Shown piece by piece: positions 7,075-14,756 of a DNA stretch of 17,530 nucleotides. Origin of the DNA: Chitinophagaceae bacterium (GTDB lineage: Bacteria > Bacteroidota > Bacteroidia > Chitinophagales > Chitinophagaceae); the NCBI GenBank assembly GCA_025351145.1, contig JANXWM010000283.1, positions 1 to 17,530 on the forward strand, in the 5' to 3' direction. Within the stretch, counting starts at the first letter, position 1; each line of letters starts with the position of its first letter. The notes beneath the pieces were generated by a model. That model was not told the origin of the DNA. It saw only the letters and a program-made list of their open reading frames with translations, and made no database searches. The translations under genes were made by a program, and so were the position numbers.

Positions 7075-9078
7075 ATGCGGCGGATAATTTTGTTTATTAG
7101 TTTATGTATGTTTTTTGTGGTGCATTCTTTTGCGCAGGATACCATTGTATTGAATGGTGAACCCAACTGGAAAACCAGCCTGAATATTGCAGACAAAAGT
7201 TTATTTTACGAAGAACCAGCCAGCAATAAAACCCTGTCTTTTGAAGAAGTAAAAAAAAAGGCATTTGTGCCATTTAGCAAAGAATATCAGCACGCCGTAA
7301 CATCAGATATACCTTTAATTATTCAATGGTTTACATTTACCATCCGCAATACATCGGCAACAGATACATTGCGTTTGCGGCTTTCTATAGACCCGCATTA
7401 TTTTACCCGTTTGTATAATAATGATACCATTATTGCGCGTGGTGGTGCATATGAAACAACAGCTCCTGCATTTCAGGGTTTGCCTTTAATGGTTTTACCG
7501 CTTGCTACCAAAACATTTTGGGCAAGAACAGAAGACCGTCAAGGCCAGTTTCTGCCGCCTTCCATTGCATTAGAAACTGATTATACTTTTATGGACAGTG
7601 CCGCCAGGGGCATGTATACTGACAGGTATCTTTTTCTATTACTGGCAGCTATGGCCGGTTGCCTTTTTTTTATATCGGTATATGCCATATACCAGTTTTA
7701 TTTATACAGGGATATTGCGTTTCTATGGTACATAGCCTATACAATTTCTTCGCTAATAACCTGTTTGTTCTGGATAGATATCCGTAATTCGCTCGGATTA
7801 TTTCCCGCATTAGTGCACGATATAATGCTCTCTGTATTTCTTTTCCTGGTACCTGCCATGTATAGCCTTTTTATTGGGAGAATGCTACAGTTGCCTGTTC
7901 ATTTTAAAAAGGGTTGGATAATTGTAAAAGTGCTGGTAGGTATTGCTTTTATTCAAATGCTGATAGAATTTACCACAGTAAGAACCGGCTGGTTTTTGTT
8001 TAACCCCAATTACTACGGTTACTTTATATCTATAATTCCCGTTGCTATATTACATGTTGTTTTATTGATTTTAACGGCAAAAAGTAAATCGCCTATAAAA
8101 TGGTTCTTGTTTAGTGGTTTAATCAGTTTGCTTTTTTTGTGGTGCCTGCCTATGACAAGGCTTTTCTTTCTTTTGCCATATGCCAGCCCTGAGTTTTTTA
8201 TGATCATCATTTTTGTGCCCGCCTTTCTCTTATTGGGTTTAACCATCGAAGCCATTTTCTTTTCTTTTGCACTTTCGTACCGCAGCAAACTGGTATTGAT
8301 AGAAAAGAATAACATGCAGCAGGAGCATGGTTTGCAGTTAGAAGCTGCATTACAAAAAAGAACTGCCGAACTGGAAGAACAAAGGAAATTGGTAGAAGCA
8401 CAAAAGATAGCGCAGGTGCAGTCTGCATTTGAACAAAAGATAGCCGAAACTGAAATGACGGCACTTCGTGCACAAATGAACCCGCACTTTATTTTTAACT
8501 GTCTTAATTCTATCAAACTCTATACACTGGAAAATGATTCTGCCACCGCTTCAGAATACCTTACCATTTTTTCGCAGCTCATCAGGCTGGTATTAGAAAA
8601 CTCGCATTCAGAAAAAGTAACACTGAAAAAAGAACTGGAAACACTGCAATTGTACATTCAGCTGGAAGCCATGCGGTTTAAAAATAAAATTCAATATCAG
8701 ATAAATGTTGCCGAGAGTATAGACCAGGAGTATATAGAAATACCTCCCTTGCTATTGCAGCCCTATGTGGAAAATGCCATCTGGCATGGGCTCATGCACA
8801 AAAAGTTAGGGGGTACTATTGTAGTTGATGTTACACATCCTTCAGAACATCTGCTGCATATTGAAATTACAGATGATGGTATTGGCCGTGCATTGGCAGC
8901 GGACTATAAAAGCAAGTCTGCCACCCGGCAAAAATCCTTTGGCTTAAAAATGACATCAGACCGTATCCATATCATAAATCAGTTATACCAAATACAGGCC
9001 AATGTAACAATAAACGACCTGAAAGATGGACTGAATAATGCCACCGGCACAAAAGTGATTATTCAAATACCTGTATAG
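7075..9078 (+). CDS. 7TMR-DISM sensor histidine kinase, LytS/HisKA_7TM type
   Basis: This 667-residue membrane sensor kinase partners the LytTR regulator that follows. In order it has a signal peptide (1-20, ending HSFAQ); an extracytoplasmic beta-rich domain of the 7TMR-DISMED2 kind (about 25-170); seven membrane helices (about 184-402); a coiled coil (about 405-465, with repeated ALQKRTAELEEQRKLVEAQK character); and a His_kinase domain with QMNPHFIFN, whose His471 is the likely phosphorylated residue. The ATPase domain has an N-box PYVENAIWHG (564-573) and a G-box DDGIG (600-604). DISM sensors are thought to bind small extracellular ligands, often carbohydrates; the ligand here is unknown. 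All catalytic motifs look intact. The regulator gene starts 8 bp after its stop. A long antisense frame inside the gene (8019-8516) is not considered real. Confidence 0.96.
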   Translation: MRRIILFISLCMFFVVHSFAQDTIVLNGEPNWKTSLNIADKSLFYEEPASNKTLSFEEVKKKAFVPFSKEYQHAVTSDIPLIIQWFTFTIRNTSATDTLRLRLSIDPHYFTRLYNNDTIIARGGAYETTAPAFQGLPLMVLPLATKTFWARTEDRQGQFLPPSIALETDYTFMDSAARGMYTDRYLFLLLAAMAGCLFFISVYAIYQFYLYRDIAFLWYIAYTISSLITCLFWIDIRNSLGLFPALVHDIMLSVFLFLVPAMYSLFIGRMLQLPVHFKKGWIIVKVLVGIAFIQMLIEFTTVRTGWFLFNPNYYGYFISIIPVAILHVVLLILTAKSKSPIKWFLFSGLISLLFLWCLPMTRLFFLLPYASPEFFMIIIFVPAFLLLGLTIEAIFFSFALSYRSKLVLIEKNNMQQEHGLQLEAALQKRTAELEEQRKLVEAQKIAQVQSAFEQKIAETEMTALRAQMNPHFIFNCLNSIKLYTLENDSATASEYLTIFSQLIRLVLENSHSEKVTLKKELETLQLYIQLEAMRFKNKIQYQINVAESIDQEYIEIPPLLLQPYVENAIWHGLMHKKLGGTIVVDVTHPSEHLLHIEITDDGIGRALAADYKSKSATRQKSFGLKMTSDRIHIINQLYQIQANVTINDLKDGLNNATGTKVIIQIPV

Positions 9079-9086
9079 AAAATTAT

Positions 9087-9833
9087 ATGCTAAAAGCAAT
9101 TATTATAGATGATGAACCAGATTGTGTACGGTTGCTGGCATTGCAGTTAAAAATGTATTGCCCACAAGTACAGGTAGTAGCCGAATGTACCGAAAGTGAA
9201 GATGGCCTGATTAAAATAAAAGAGTTGCAACCTGATATGGTATTCCTCGATATTGAAATGCCCGTAATGAATGGTTTTCAGTTACTGGAAAAAACTGGCC
9301 CCATACATTTTAGCCTGGTGTTTGTAACGGCGTATGATAAATTTGCTGTAAAAGCTTTTCGTTTTAGTGCGCTGGATTATTTACTGAAACCCATTGATGG
9401 TAAAGACCTGAAAGCCGCAGTAGAAAAGGCGGAACAACGCAGGTGGCCAGAAAAACAACAACTCAGTTTACTTAAACAACAGTTGCAGGAAGGTACAAAA
9501 ACATTCCCCGATAAAATAGCACTCCCTTACCAAAACGGGGTAACATTTGCGGAGGTAAAACAGATTATTTACTGCGAGTCAGATAATAACTATACCCGTT
9601 TTTACATGGCAGATGGTCATCAGCATACGGTAGCAAAAACACTTGGCGATATACAGGAAGTGCTGGAGGAAAGAAATTTTTTACGCGTACACCGCCAGTA
9701 TCTTATAAACCTCGATCATATAAAAAAATATGTACGTGGCGAGGGCAATTATCTTATCCTCTCAAACGATCAACATATCCCCGTTGCCCGCAACCAGAAA
9801 GAAAGGTTGATAGAAAAATTTGGATGGTTATAA
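9087..9833 (+). CDS. LytTR-family response regulator
   Basis: The 248-residue protein has an N-terminal receiver domain. Its acidic pair lies in IIIDDEP (Asp8-Asp9), the phosphoacceptor Asp55 in MVFLDIEMPVMNG, the conserved Thr81 in FVTAYD, and Lys101 in YLLKPID. After a linker rich in Gln and Lys (115-140) comes a LytTR DNA-binding domain (about 144-248) with IIYCESDNNYTRFY, NFLRVHRQYLINLDHI and IPVARNQKERL. It should be phosphorylated by the kinase encoded just upstream and then bind direct-repeat promoter sites. The 8-bp gap implies one transcript. No obvious target operon lies next to it; the aminotransferase downstream has its own -7 box. Confidence 0.97.
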   Translation: MLKAIIIDDEPDCVRLLALQLKMYCPQVQVVAECTESEDGLIKIKELQPDMVFLDIEMPVMNGFQLLEKTGPIHFSLVFVTAYDKFAVKAFRFSALDYLLKPIDGKDLKAAVEKAEQRRWPEKQQLSLLKQQLQEGTKTFPDKIALPYQNGVTFAEVKQIIYCESDNNYTRFYMADGHQHTVAKTLGDIQEVLEERNFLRVHRQYLINLDHIKKYVRGEGNYLILSNDQHIPVARNQKERLIEKFGWL

Positions 9834-9961
9834 ACTAAGAAACCCTTTTTTATTTACCTTATTTTTTTAGAGCCGGGCATTTGTTTTTTGCCTTGGTTCT
9901 TGTCCTCCGAAATAGTTCTCTAAATCTACCCACCAATAAAAGCTCCATAAACAATCCAACA

Positions 9962-10010
9962 GTACAAGTGTGCGACGCAACGATGCTTAATTGAAAAACC
10001 TAAGCCCGGC
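9962..10010 (+). repeat. Dispersed intergenic repeat, copy 7
   Basis: The core GTACAAGTGTGCGACGCAA (9962-9980) differs from the consensus by one base. It is followed by CGATGCTTAATTGAAAAAC and ends with GCCCGGC at 10004-10010. Confidence 0.78.
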
Positions 10011-10116
10011 CCATTATTTTCCCCGCACTAAAAAGAAGAAAATTACTTGCTCACAAATGTTTGTAAAAAAATCTTCACTTTGATTATGTTGCGGTTACAT
10101 GCAATGGCTTAATGCT

Positions 10117-10124
10117 TACTTTTG
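10117..10124 (+). promoter_or_regulatory. -7 promoter box TACTTTTG for the aminotransferase
   Basis: This is a perfect TAnnTTTG, 24 bases before the ATG at 10149. The nearest upstream TTG (10089-10091) is 25 bases away, longer than the usual 17-23, so the -33 element is doubtful. Confidence 0.5.
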
Positions 10125-10148
10125 CGCCACAAAAAATTATAGTTTACT

Positions 10149-11339
10149 ATGCAACTTTCCTCATTGCTTGACAGATTTAGTGAACCCGAAACATTAAAGA
10201 TGGCCAAACTTGGCCGCGAACTCCGTGCTAAAGGGGTTGATGTAATTGACCTTAGCCTTGGCGAACCAGATTTTGATACGCCGCAGCACATTAAAGATGC
10301 CGCTATAAAAGCGATCAACGATAATTTTAGCCATTACACGCCTGTGGCTGGTTATGCAGATTTACGCGAAGCTGTTTGTACCAAATTAAAACGCGACAAT
10401 AATCTTGATTATAAACCTGAAAATATTATTACTTCAACCGGCGCCAAACAAAGCCTGGCCAATGCCATTTTCGCGGTGGTTGATGATGGTGAAGAAGTAA
10501 TTATACCTACACCTTACTGGGTTACTTACAGCGAACTGGTGAAGATGGCAAGGGGTAAAGTGGTAGAGATAAGAACCAGTGCTGATGCAGGTTTCAAGGT
10601 ATCTCCTGCACAACTGGAAGCAGCAATTACAAATAAAACAAAACTGTTCATGTTCTCTTCGCCCTGCAACCCTTCCGGTGCTGTTTACAGCAAAGAAGAG
10701 TTGGTTGGTTTGGCAGAAGTATTTAGAAAACATCCTAATATTTACATCATCTCCGATGAGATTTACGAGTATATTAATTTTGTGGGCAGTCATGAAAGCA
10801 TAGCGCAATTCGATGACCTTAAAGACCGTATTATTTTAATTAACGGTTTAAGTAAAGGCTTCGCAATGACTGGCTGGCGCCTGGGCTATATTGCGGCAAG
10901 TGTTCCCGTTGCAAAAGCATGCGAAAAATTACAAGGCCAGCTTACAAGCGGCACCTGTTCCATTACACAAAAAGCCGGCGTGGTGGCATTAACTACCGAT
11001 CTAAAACCCTCTTTCGAAATGACCGAAGAATTTACCTGCAGAAGGGCAAAGGTTTTAGAGATCATCAAAGATATTCCCGGCTTTAAATGTTTTGCCCCCG
11101 AAGGTGCGTTTTACATTTTCCCCGATGTAAGTTATTATTACGGAAAAAGCGATGGCGAAACAACCATTACGGGCGCCTCAGAATTTTGTATGTACCTGTT
11201 GAATACGGCGAATGTTTCATCTGTAATGGGCGATGCATTTGGCGAACCAAATTGTGTACGTTTTTCCTTTGCCAACAGTATGAACAATATTGAACGTGCC
11301 TGGGTAAGAATAAAAGAAGCTTTGGCTAAACTTAAATAA
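10149..11339 (+). CDS. Class I PLP-dependent aminotransferase (aspartate aminotransferase AspB type)
   Basis: The 396-residue cytosolic enzyme follows the subgroup of bacterial aspartate and related aminotransferases. The early motif DLSLGEPDFDTPQHIKDA (34-51) and HYTPVAGYADLREA (62-75) are characteristic. STGAKQSL (96-103) sits at the cofactor phosphate. Asn174 (in SPCNPSGAVY), Asp203 and Tyr206 (in ISDEIYEY) contact the pyridoxal ring. Lys236 in NGLSKGFAMTGWRLGY is the Schiff-base lysine, and Arg371 (NCVRFSFA) is the expected substrate-carboxylate arginine. The likely reaction is transfer of the amino group between aspartate (or a similar amino acid) and 2-oxoglutarate. Exact substrate preference cannot be read from the sequence, so I give no symbol. 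It is a single-gene unit with its own -7 box upstream and a strong terminator downstream. Confidence 0.96.
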   Translation: MQLSSLLDRFSEPETLKMAKLGRELRAKGVDVIDLSLGEPDFDTPQHIKDAAIKAINDNFSHYTPVAGYADLREAVCTKLKRDNNLDYKPENIITSTGAKQSLANAIFAVVDDGEEVIIPTPYWVTYSELVKMARGKVVEIRTSADAGFKVSPAQLEAAITNKTKLFMFSSPCNPSGAVYSKEELVGLAEVFRKHPNIYIISDEIYEYINFVGSHESIAQFDDLKDRIILINGLSKGFAMTGWRLGYIAASVPVAKACEKLQGQLTSGTCSITQKAGVVALTTDLKPSFEMTEEFTCRRAKVLEIIKDIPGFKCFAPEGAFYIFPDVSYYYGKSDGETTITGASEFCMYLLNTANVSSVMGDAFGEPNCVRFSFANSMNNIERAWVRIKEALAKLK

Positions 11340-11356
11340 GCCACACACCATAAAGA

Positions 11357-11390
11357 AAAACCCTGCAGTGAATAATTGCAGGGTTTTATT
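11357..11390 (+). terminator. Intrinsic terminator after the aminotransferase gene
   Basis: AAAACCCTGCA (11357-11367) pairs perfectly with TGCAGGGTTTT (11377-11387), an 11-bp stem with a 9-base loop. It is followed by ATTTTG and starts 18 bases after the stop codon. Confidence 0.88.
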
Positions 11391-11394
11391 TTGT

Positions 11395-11444
11395 ACCGGG
11401 CTGAAATATTTCATTGCACCGTTCCTTGCGTCGCACTCTTGTAC
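11395..11444 (-). repeat. Dispersed intergenic repeat, copy 8
   Basis: An exact reverse-complement core TTGCGTCGCACTCTTGTAC lies at 11426-11444. On the minus strand GGAACGGTGCAATGAAATAT follows it, and then CAGCCCGGT. The CCCGG end at 11395-11400 abuts the aminotransferase terminator. Confidence 0.8.
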
Positions 11445-11556
11445 TGAATAACAATATGGAGCAAAGCGAAGACTAACAATCACAAACAGTTTTTCCTTTC
11501 ACAGAGAAAAAGAATATTTGCGTTTATAAACAATCTTTACTGCCTAAAACAATCAA

Positions 11557-11949
11557 ATGGATTATTCATTTATCGTATTAATTGCTTCTGTATTTATTTC
11601 CAGGTTTATACAGATGGGTGCATTCAAAACACTTACAGATGAAGACAAAGCGAAGATATTATCAGGGAATATTGTCAGGCTTTCACAGATCACACTAGTA
11701 ACAACCGTGATTATGGTAGTGGTATTTTATTTTACCATTAACCAATACCCGCAAATGTTCCGCAGCATCAGTGTTATCTTTTTTACAATGATTGTTCTTC
11801 AGCGCATCATTTCATACATGATTACAAGAAAAAATATGATCAGCAACGATATTCCATCTATCTATATAAAGAAACATTTTATGGCATGGCTGGTAACTAC
11901 AACCGGCGTAGTGGTATTTGTGTACCTAATGGTTAGAAATGTTTTCTAA
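11557..11949 (+). CDS. Hypothetical four-helix membrane protein
   Basis: The 130-residue protein has about four membrane segments: residues 4-20, 45-62, 69-90 and 108-126. A charged loop, KTLTDEDKAKILSGN, lies near 24-38. There is no signal peptidase site and no enzyme motif. A near-match -7 box (AATATTTG, 11513-11520) lies 36 bases upstream of the ATG. The downstream coaE operon is convergent, with only 24 bp between the two stop codons. I do not recognise the family; small proteins of this kind are common in Bacteroidota. Coding status is supported by the clean frame and regular amphipathic pattern. Confidence 0.72.
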   Translation: MDYSFIVLIASVFISRFIQMGAFKTLTDEDKAKILSGNIVRLSQITLVTTVIMVVVFYFTINQYPQMFRSISVIFFTMIVLQRIISYMITRKNMISNDIPSIYIKKHFMAWLVTTTGVVVFVYLMVRNVF

Positions 11950-11973
11950 TACCACGGCAAGAGAAGTAAGCCT

Positions 11974-12327
11974 TTATTTTACTGACTTTAAAATACCTTC
12001 CTTATAAAATAAATAATTGTTGAATTGGTATTCAAGAGAAAGCGTTTTACCAACAGTGTCAGTATTATATCCAACATTAAGAAAAAAAGTATAATCACCA
12101 TTTCTCAAAACCCATTGATCGCCTTTTGCTTGCCAGAGAGAATCGCCGTTAACTGATTTTCCAAGATAGTCTTCATAATTATCTTTCTTCTGCCCCGTAT
12201 AAACTGCACGCCACTTATAAGGAATAAGCTGCGCAGCCGTTTCAGGTATTACAAAAAAGTAAACAAAGGCATATATACCTGCAGCAAGAAGTAAGATTAT
12301 GGTGGATAGAATTGCCCAGTTTTTCAT
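11974..12327 (-). CDS. Hypothetical single-pass membrane protein, last gene of the coaE operon
   Basis: The 117-residue protein has one N-terminal hydrophobic segment (about 6-27, AILSTIILLLAAGIYAFVYF). A soluble, probably periplasmic, domain of about 85 residues follows, with YLGKSVNGDSLWQAKGDQW and VLRNGDYTFFLNVGYN. The alternating polar/aromatic pattern suggests beta strands. The start ATG overlaps the stop of the ABM gene by 4 bp (ATGA), which indicates translational coupling and supports it as a real gene. I do not recognise the family, and no function can be given. Confidence 0.75.
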   Translation of the reverse strand: MKNWAILSTIILLLAAGIYAFVYFFVIPETAAQLIPYKWRAVYTGQKKDNYEDYLGKSVNGDSLWQAKGDQWVLRNGDYTFFLNVGYNTDTVGKTLSLEYQFNNYLFYKEGILKSVK

Positions 12328-12650
12328 AAAGCTTCTTTTTCAAATCCATAGTCACGCTCTACCAGGCATATCCTTGTTTTGTAATGTGTGTACCACTGCT
12401 CCCTTCCATATTTCTGTGCAATCAAATGCTCTGATTGGTGTTTCCAGCTTCTTATGTCTTCTAAACTTTTCCAGTAAGAAACAGTAATACCGACACCTTC
12501 CCTTGCAGATTCTTGCCCAAGATATCCCGGCTGCTGTTTTGCCAGTTCAGCCATCTGTTCAGCCATTTTAATATAGCCATTTTCTACTTCCGTTCTTAGT
12601 GAGGTAAATATCACTGCATAATAGGGCGGCTTTGGTGTTTGTGCAATCAT
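12324..12650 (-). CDS. Antibiotic biosynthesis monooxygenase (ABM) family protein
   Basis: The 108-residue protein resembles the small ferredoxin-like ABM fold. PYYAVIFTSLRT (9-20) forms the first strand, and YIKMAEQMAELAKQQPGYLG (26-45) the first helix plus the 'pGylG' turn. GITVSYWKSLEDIRSWK (54-70) and HLIAQKYGREQWYTHYKTRI follow. Members are often stand-alone dimers that act as cofactor-free monooxygenases or have no known substrate; despite the name they need not make antibiotics. It overlaps the gene on each side by 4 bp. The SYW..SLEDIRSWK motif is the most convincing part. The substrate is unknown. Confidence 0.85.
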   Translation of the reverse strand: MIAQTPKPPYYAVIFTSLRTEVENGYIKMAEQMAELAKQQPGYLGQESAREGVGITVSYWKSLEDIRSWKHQSEHLIAQKYGREQWYTHYKTRICLVERDYGFEKEAL

Positions 12651-13162
12651 ATTTTCTGATTGAGCTTTTTTATGAAAAACAAAGTATCAACTTGCATCAA
12701 AGCAAAATTGGCAGGCAAGTCCTTTTTATTAATTAATGTAAATCCATTCTTTAAATAAAATTTTTGAGCGGCGACCAATACTTCAACTGTGCCCAGAATT
12801 ATTTCTTCAAACCCTTTTGCAACTGCCCAACGTGTAAGTTCATCAAGTAATAATTGTGCAGTTCCTTTTTCTTTACCCCTGAAATCCTTGTGCACAAACA
12901 TCTTACGCAATGCACCCAGCCCGTCGCCGCAATCAATCAATGCAATTGAACCAATAACATTTGCATCAAAAAGTGCTACCCAAAAATTCCCGTTGCCTTT
13001 GCGGTAAACCTCATCAACATTAAAAAGGTCAGGCTGGTCTTTTAATGTAATAGGCACCTTAAATTCTATTTGCTGTATAGGCAAAATGAGGTCAATGACG
13101 TGTTGTTGATGACTTATCTGATAAGGTTCAATAGTTATCGTTTCCATTTCTTTCATAATCAT
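12647..13162 (-). CDS. GNAT-family N-acetyltransferase
   Basis: The 171-residue protein shows the GNAT fold: FWVALFDANVIGSIALID (60-77) for the central strands; LGALRKMFVHKDFRGKEKG (82-100), whose RGKEKGTA is the acetyl-CoA pyrophosphate loop (usual pattern RxxGxG/A); and AAQKFYLKNGF (131-141), the typical 'FYekxGF' motif. It should transfer an acetyl group from acetyl-CoA to an amine; the acceptor cannot be predicted. The start at 13162 overlaps the coaE stop by 4 bp (ATGA). In-frame ATGs at 13156 and 13147 are alternatives that lose only a few residues. The overlap favours the first, and coupling with coaE places an acetyl-CoA user next to a CoA biosynthesis gene, possibly by chance. Confidence 0.92.
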   Translation of the reverse strand: MIMKEMETITIEPYQISHQQHVIDLILPIQQIEFKVPITLKDQPDLFNVDEVYRKGNGNFWVALFDANVIGSIALIDCGDGLGALRKMFVHKDFRGKEKGTAQLLLDELTRWAVAKGFEEIILGTVEVLVAAQKFYLKNGFTLINKKDLPANFALMQVDTLFFIKKLNQKI

Positions 13163-13749
13163 GTTGATAGCTTGTTAAATTTTTCGTGCAGGGCAATCAC
13201 CTGCGGTATCAGCAGTTGCTGCTCATCATTTACCAAAACGAAATCGCAGAGTTTCATTTTCATTTCTTCATCTATCTGTTTATTTATGCGGGCAAACACT
13301 TCTTCACGCGTAATATTATCGCGCTGCATTGCGCGTTGTATCCGCAAATGCTGCGGCGCATATACTCCAATCATATAATCAATGCCGGCAGCAGAACCAG
13401 ATTCAAAAAAAAGCGCAGCTTCTTTTACCGTATAAGGTGAAGTTTGTTTCATGGCCCATTTTTCGGCTATGCTGATTGTAGCAGGATGAACAAGTGCGTT
13501 TAACTGTTCAAGTTTTACCGCATCATTGAACACGATTGATGCAAGATATTTCCGGTTTAATATCCCGTTTTCATAAGCTGCTTCACCAAAAATTTCTTTT
13601 ATTTTAAGTTTTAAATGTTCATCTTCATTCATAATATTTTTTGCAGCTGTATCAGCGTCAAATACAGGTACACCAAGTGTTTCAAAAATTTTAGATACTG
13701 TACTTTTACCGCTGCCAATACCACCTGTTAAGCCAATTCGTAGTGCCAT
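13159..13749 (-). CDS. coaE: Dephospho-CoA kinase
   Basis: The 196-residue enzyme phosphorylates the 3'-hydroxyl of the ribose of dephospho-CoA with ATP, the last step of coenzyme A synthesis, in the cytosol. It starts MALRIGLTGGIGSGKSTVSK with a Walker A/P-loop at 9-17. VPVFDADTAAK (27-37), with Asp31 and Asp33, is the substrate-site signature. LNALVHPATI, EAALFFESG and IGVYAPQHLRIQRAMQRDN match the family's helical lid and the R-x-x-x-R region. Length is usual (about 195-210). It heads a minus-strand operon with a GNAT protein, an ABM protein and a small membrane protein, joined by 4-bp overlaps. No exact -7 box is visible upstream. Confidence 0.97.
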   Translation of the reverse strand: MALRIGLTGGIGSGKSTVSKIFETLGVPVFDADTAAKNIMNEDEHLKLKIKEIFGEAAYENGILNRKYLASIVFNDAVKLEQLNALVHPATISIAEKWAMKQTSPYTVKEAALFFESGSAAGIDYMIGVYAPQHLRIQRAMQRDNITREEVFARINKQIDEEMKMKLCDFVLVNDEQQLLIPQVIALHEKFNKLST

Positions 13750-13882
13750 GCTTATTCTTAGATAATAACAAAAATTGAAATTAGTGGAAATAAAATTATA
13801 CTACTGGTTGAATAAGTAAAGATTTTTTGAGACAAACATCAGTCCTTTATTAATCTCATCTTGTGCATTTAGATGTTCAATA

Positions 13883-14356
13883 TTAATTGACCCTCCACGT
13901 GCCACTTCCGATTGGTGGCGGGTTAATTATTTTCCAGGTACCTGAACCCGTGCACGGCTTTGGTGGCCCTTTAATTGTACCCGTAATTACAATAATTGCC
14001 CCATTACCTCCTTTTATAGTGTCAGAGAAATTTCTTGGGGTTCCCTTGCTGTTAACGGTATCAACTCCCCCAGCCCCGTTTGCACCGTCCAAAACAGTAG
14101 AAGACCCCTCACTTAATTGCCATTTGAGTGTTGAATCATCATCAATAACAGTTCCTGTTAAATTTCCGCTTATTCCAAAAGTTCCTACTTTTCCTGAAAG
14201 AGAAAATTTAAGTGTATCACATTTTGCCAAAACTGTTCCGCCGCCAGAGCTGCCACTTGAACTGCCAAAAGGCCAGCAATCGCAACCATTGATCATCACA
14301 AATAAGAAAAACAAGAAATTGATAAGATAGATTGTTTTGATTTTAAAAGTTTTCAT
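13883..14356 (-). CDS. Hypothetical secreted protein, possibly a lipoprotein
   Basis: The 157-residue protein starts MKTFKIKTIYLINFLFFLFV, a hydrophobic signal sequence, followed by MINGCDCWPFGSSSG. Cys25 could be a lipobox cysteine, but the preceding residues (I-N-G) are atypical. The mature part is rich in Gly, Ser and Thr and beta-like: SGKVGTFGISGNLTGTVID, then two short GSGTW motifs near the C terminus (GSGTWKI and GSGTWRV). It resembles small periplasmic or surface beta-sandwich proteins, but I do not recognise a named family. It is a single-gene unit, 133 bp upstream of coaE on the same strand. A plus-strand frame over the same bases is taken as a shadow. Confidence 0.72.
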   Translation of the reverse strand: MKTFKIKTIYLINFLFFLFVMINGCDCWPFGSSSGSSGGGTVLAKCDTLKFSLSGKVGTFGISGNLTGTVIDDDSTLKWQLSEGSSTVLDGANGAGGVDTVNSKGTPRNFSDTIKGGNGAIIVITGTIKGPPKPCTGSGTWKIINPPPIGSGTWRVN

Positions 14357-14590
14357 AATTACTCTTTTTGTTTTATGAAAAATATTTTGCCCTCATCTTT
14401 CTGTCTTATGAACTGCCATTAGTAAAAAAGTTTAAAAAAAACACAGCTCAATGACTAAGTAAGAACATGAGAATATGACCGGGTTCTTTATTATACATAA
14501 ATTTAAATATTTTTTTCTGAACTCTGTTGAAATTGGCGTACACCAAATTTTCACAAGCACTTCGCTATTATTTTTTTTGATACCAACTGC

Positions 14591-14665
14591 AAATCCCTGT
14601 GGCATCTTCGTTGCGTCGCAATCCTTTCATCTTTTAGATAAACAGTCGACTTCAGCATCATAATC
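14591..14665 (-). repeat. Dispersed intergenic repeat, copy 9 (subtype B)
   Basis: The core TTGCGTCGCA lies at 14611-14620. Minus-strand reading gives ATGATGCTGAAG (14661-14650), exactly 27 bases, then ATTGCGACGCAAC (14622-14610) and GAAGATGCCA. The two left blocks and their spacing match copy 1, while the 27-base spacer differs. Confidence 0.75.
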
Positions 14666-14756
14666 AAAGCTTAAAAATATATGCAGAGCCTCTGTATTTG
14701 CGGGATAAAAATATAACCGAAGCCGCACCTGGATCTGCTGATTATACAATCAGAAC

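Larger units (their letters stand above)
9834..10148. other. Intergenic region between the response regulator and the aminotransferase
   Basis: This 315-bp gap has T-rich stretches just after the regulator stop (9843-9870), but no strong hairpin that I can pair with confidence. It also holds copy 7 of the dispersed repeat (9962-10010) and the aminotransferase -7 box (10117-10124). No open frame worth calling. Confidence 0.55.

Noticed and set aside
8019..8516. 165-residue antisense frame inside the histidine kinase gene
   Set aside because: It lies fully opposite well-conserved kinase and coiled-coil motifs, has a cysteine/serine-rich unnatural composition, and resembles no family that I know.
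11965..11983. Inverted repeat AGTAA...TTACT between two convergent stops, as a terminator
   Set aside because: Only a 5-bp AT-rich stem that overlaps the coding end of the minus-strand gene; too weak to call.
13887..14330. 147-residue plus-strand frame opposite the small secreted protein
   Set aside because: It is proline/valine-rich, the mirror of a G/T-rich protein, with no signal peptide. The minus-strand frame has a proper signal sequence.
14475..14663. 62-residue plus-strand frame
   Set aside because: It spans AT-rich intergenic DNA and repeat copy 9, with no start context and no recognisable protein features.
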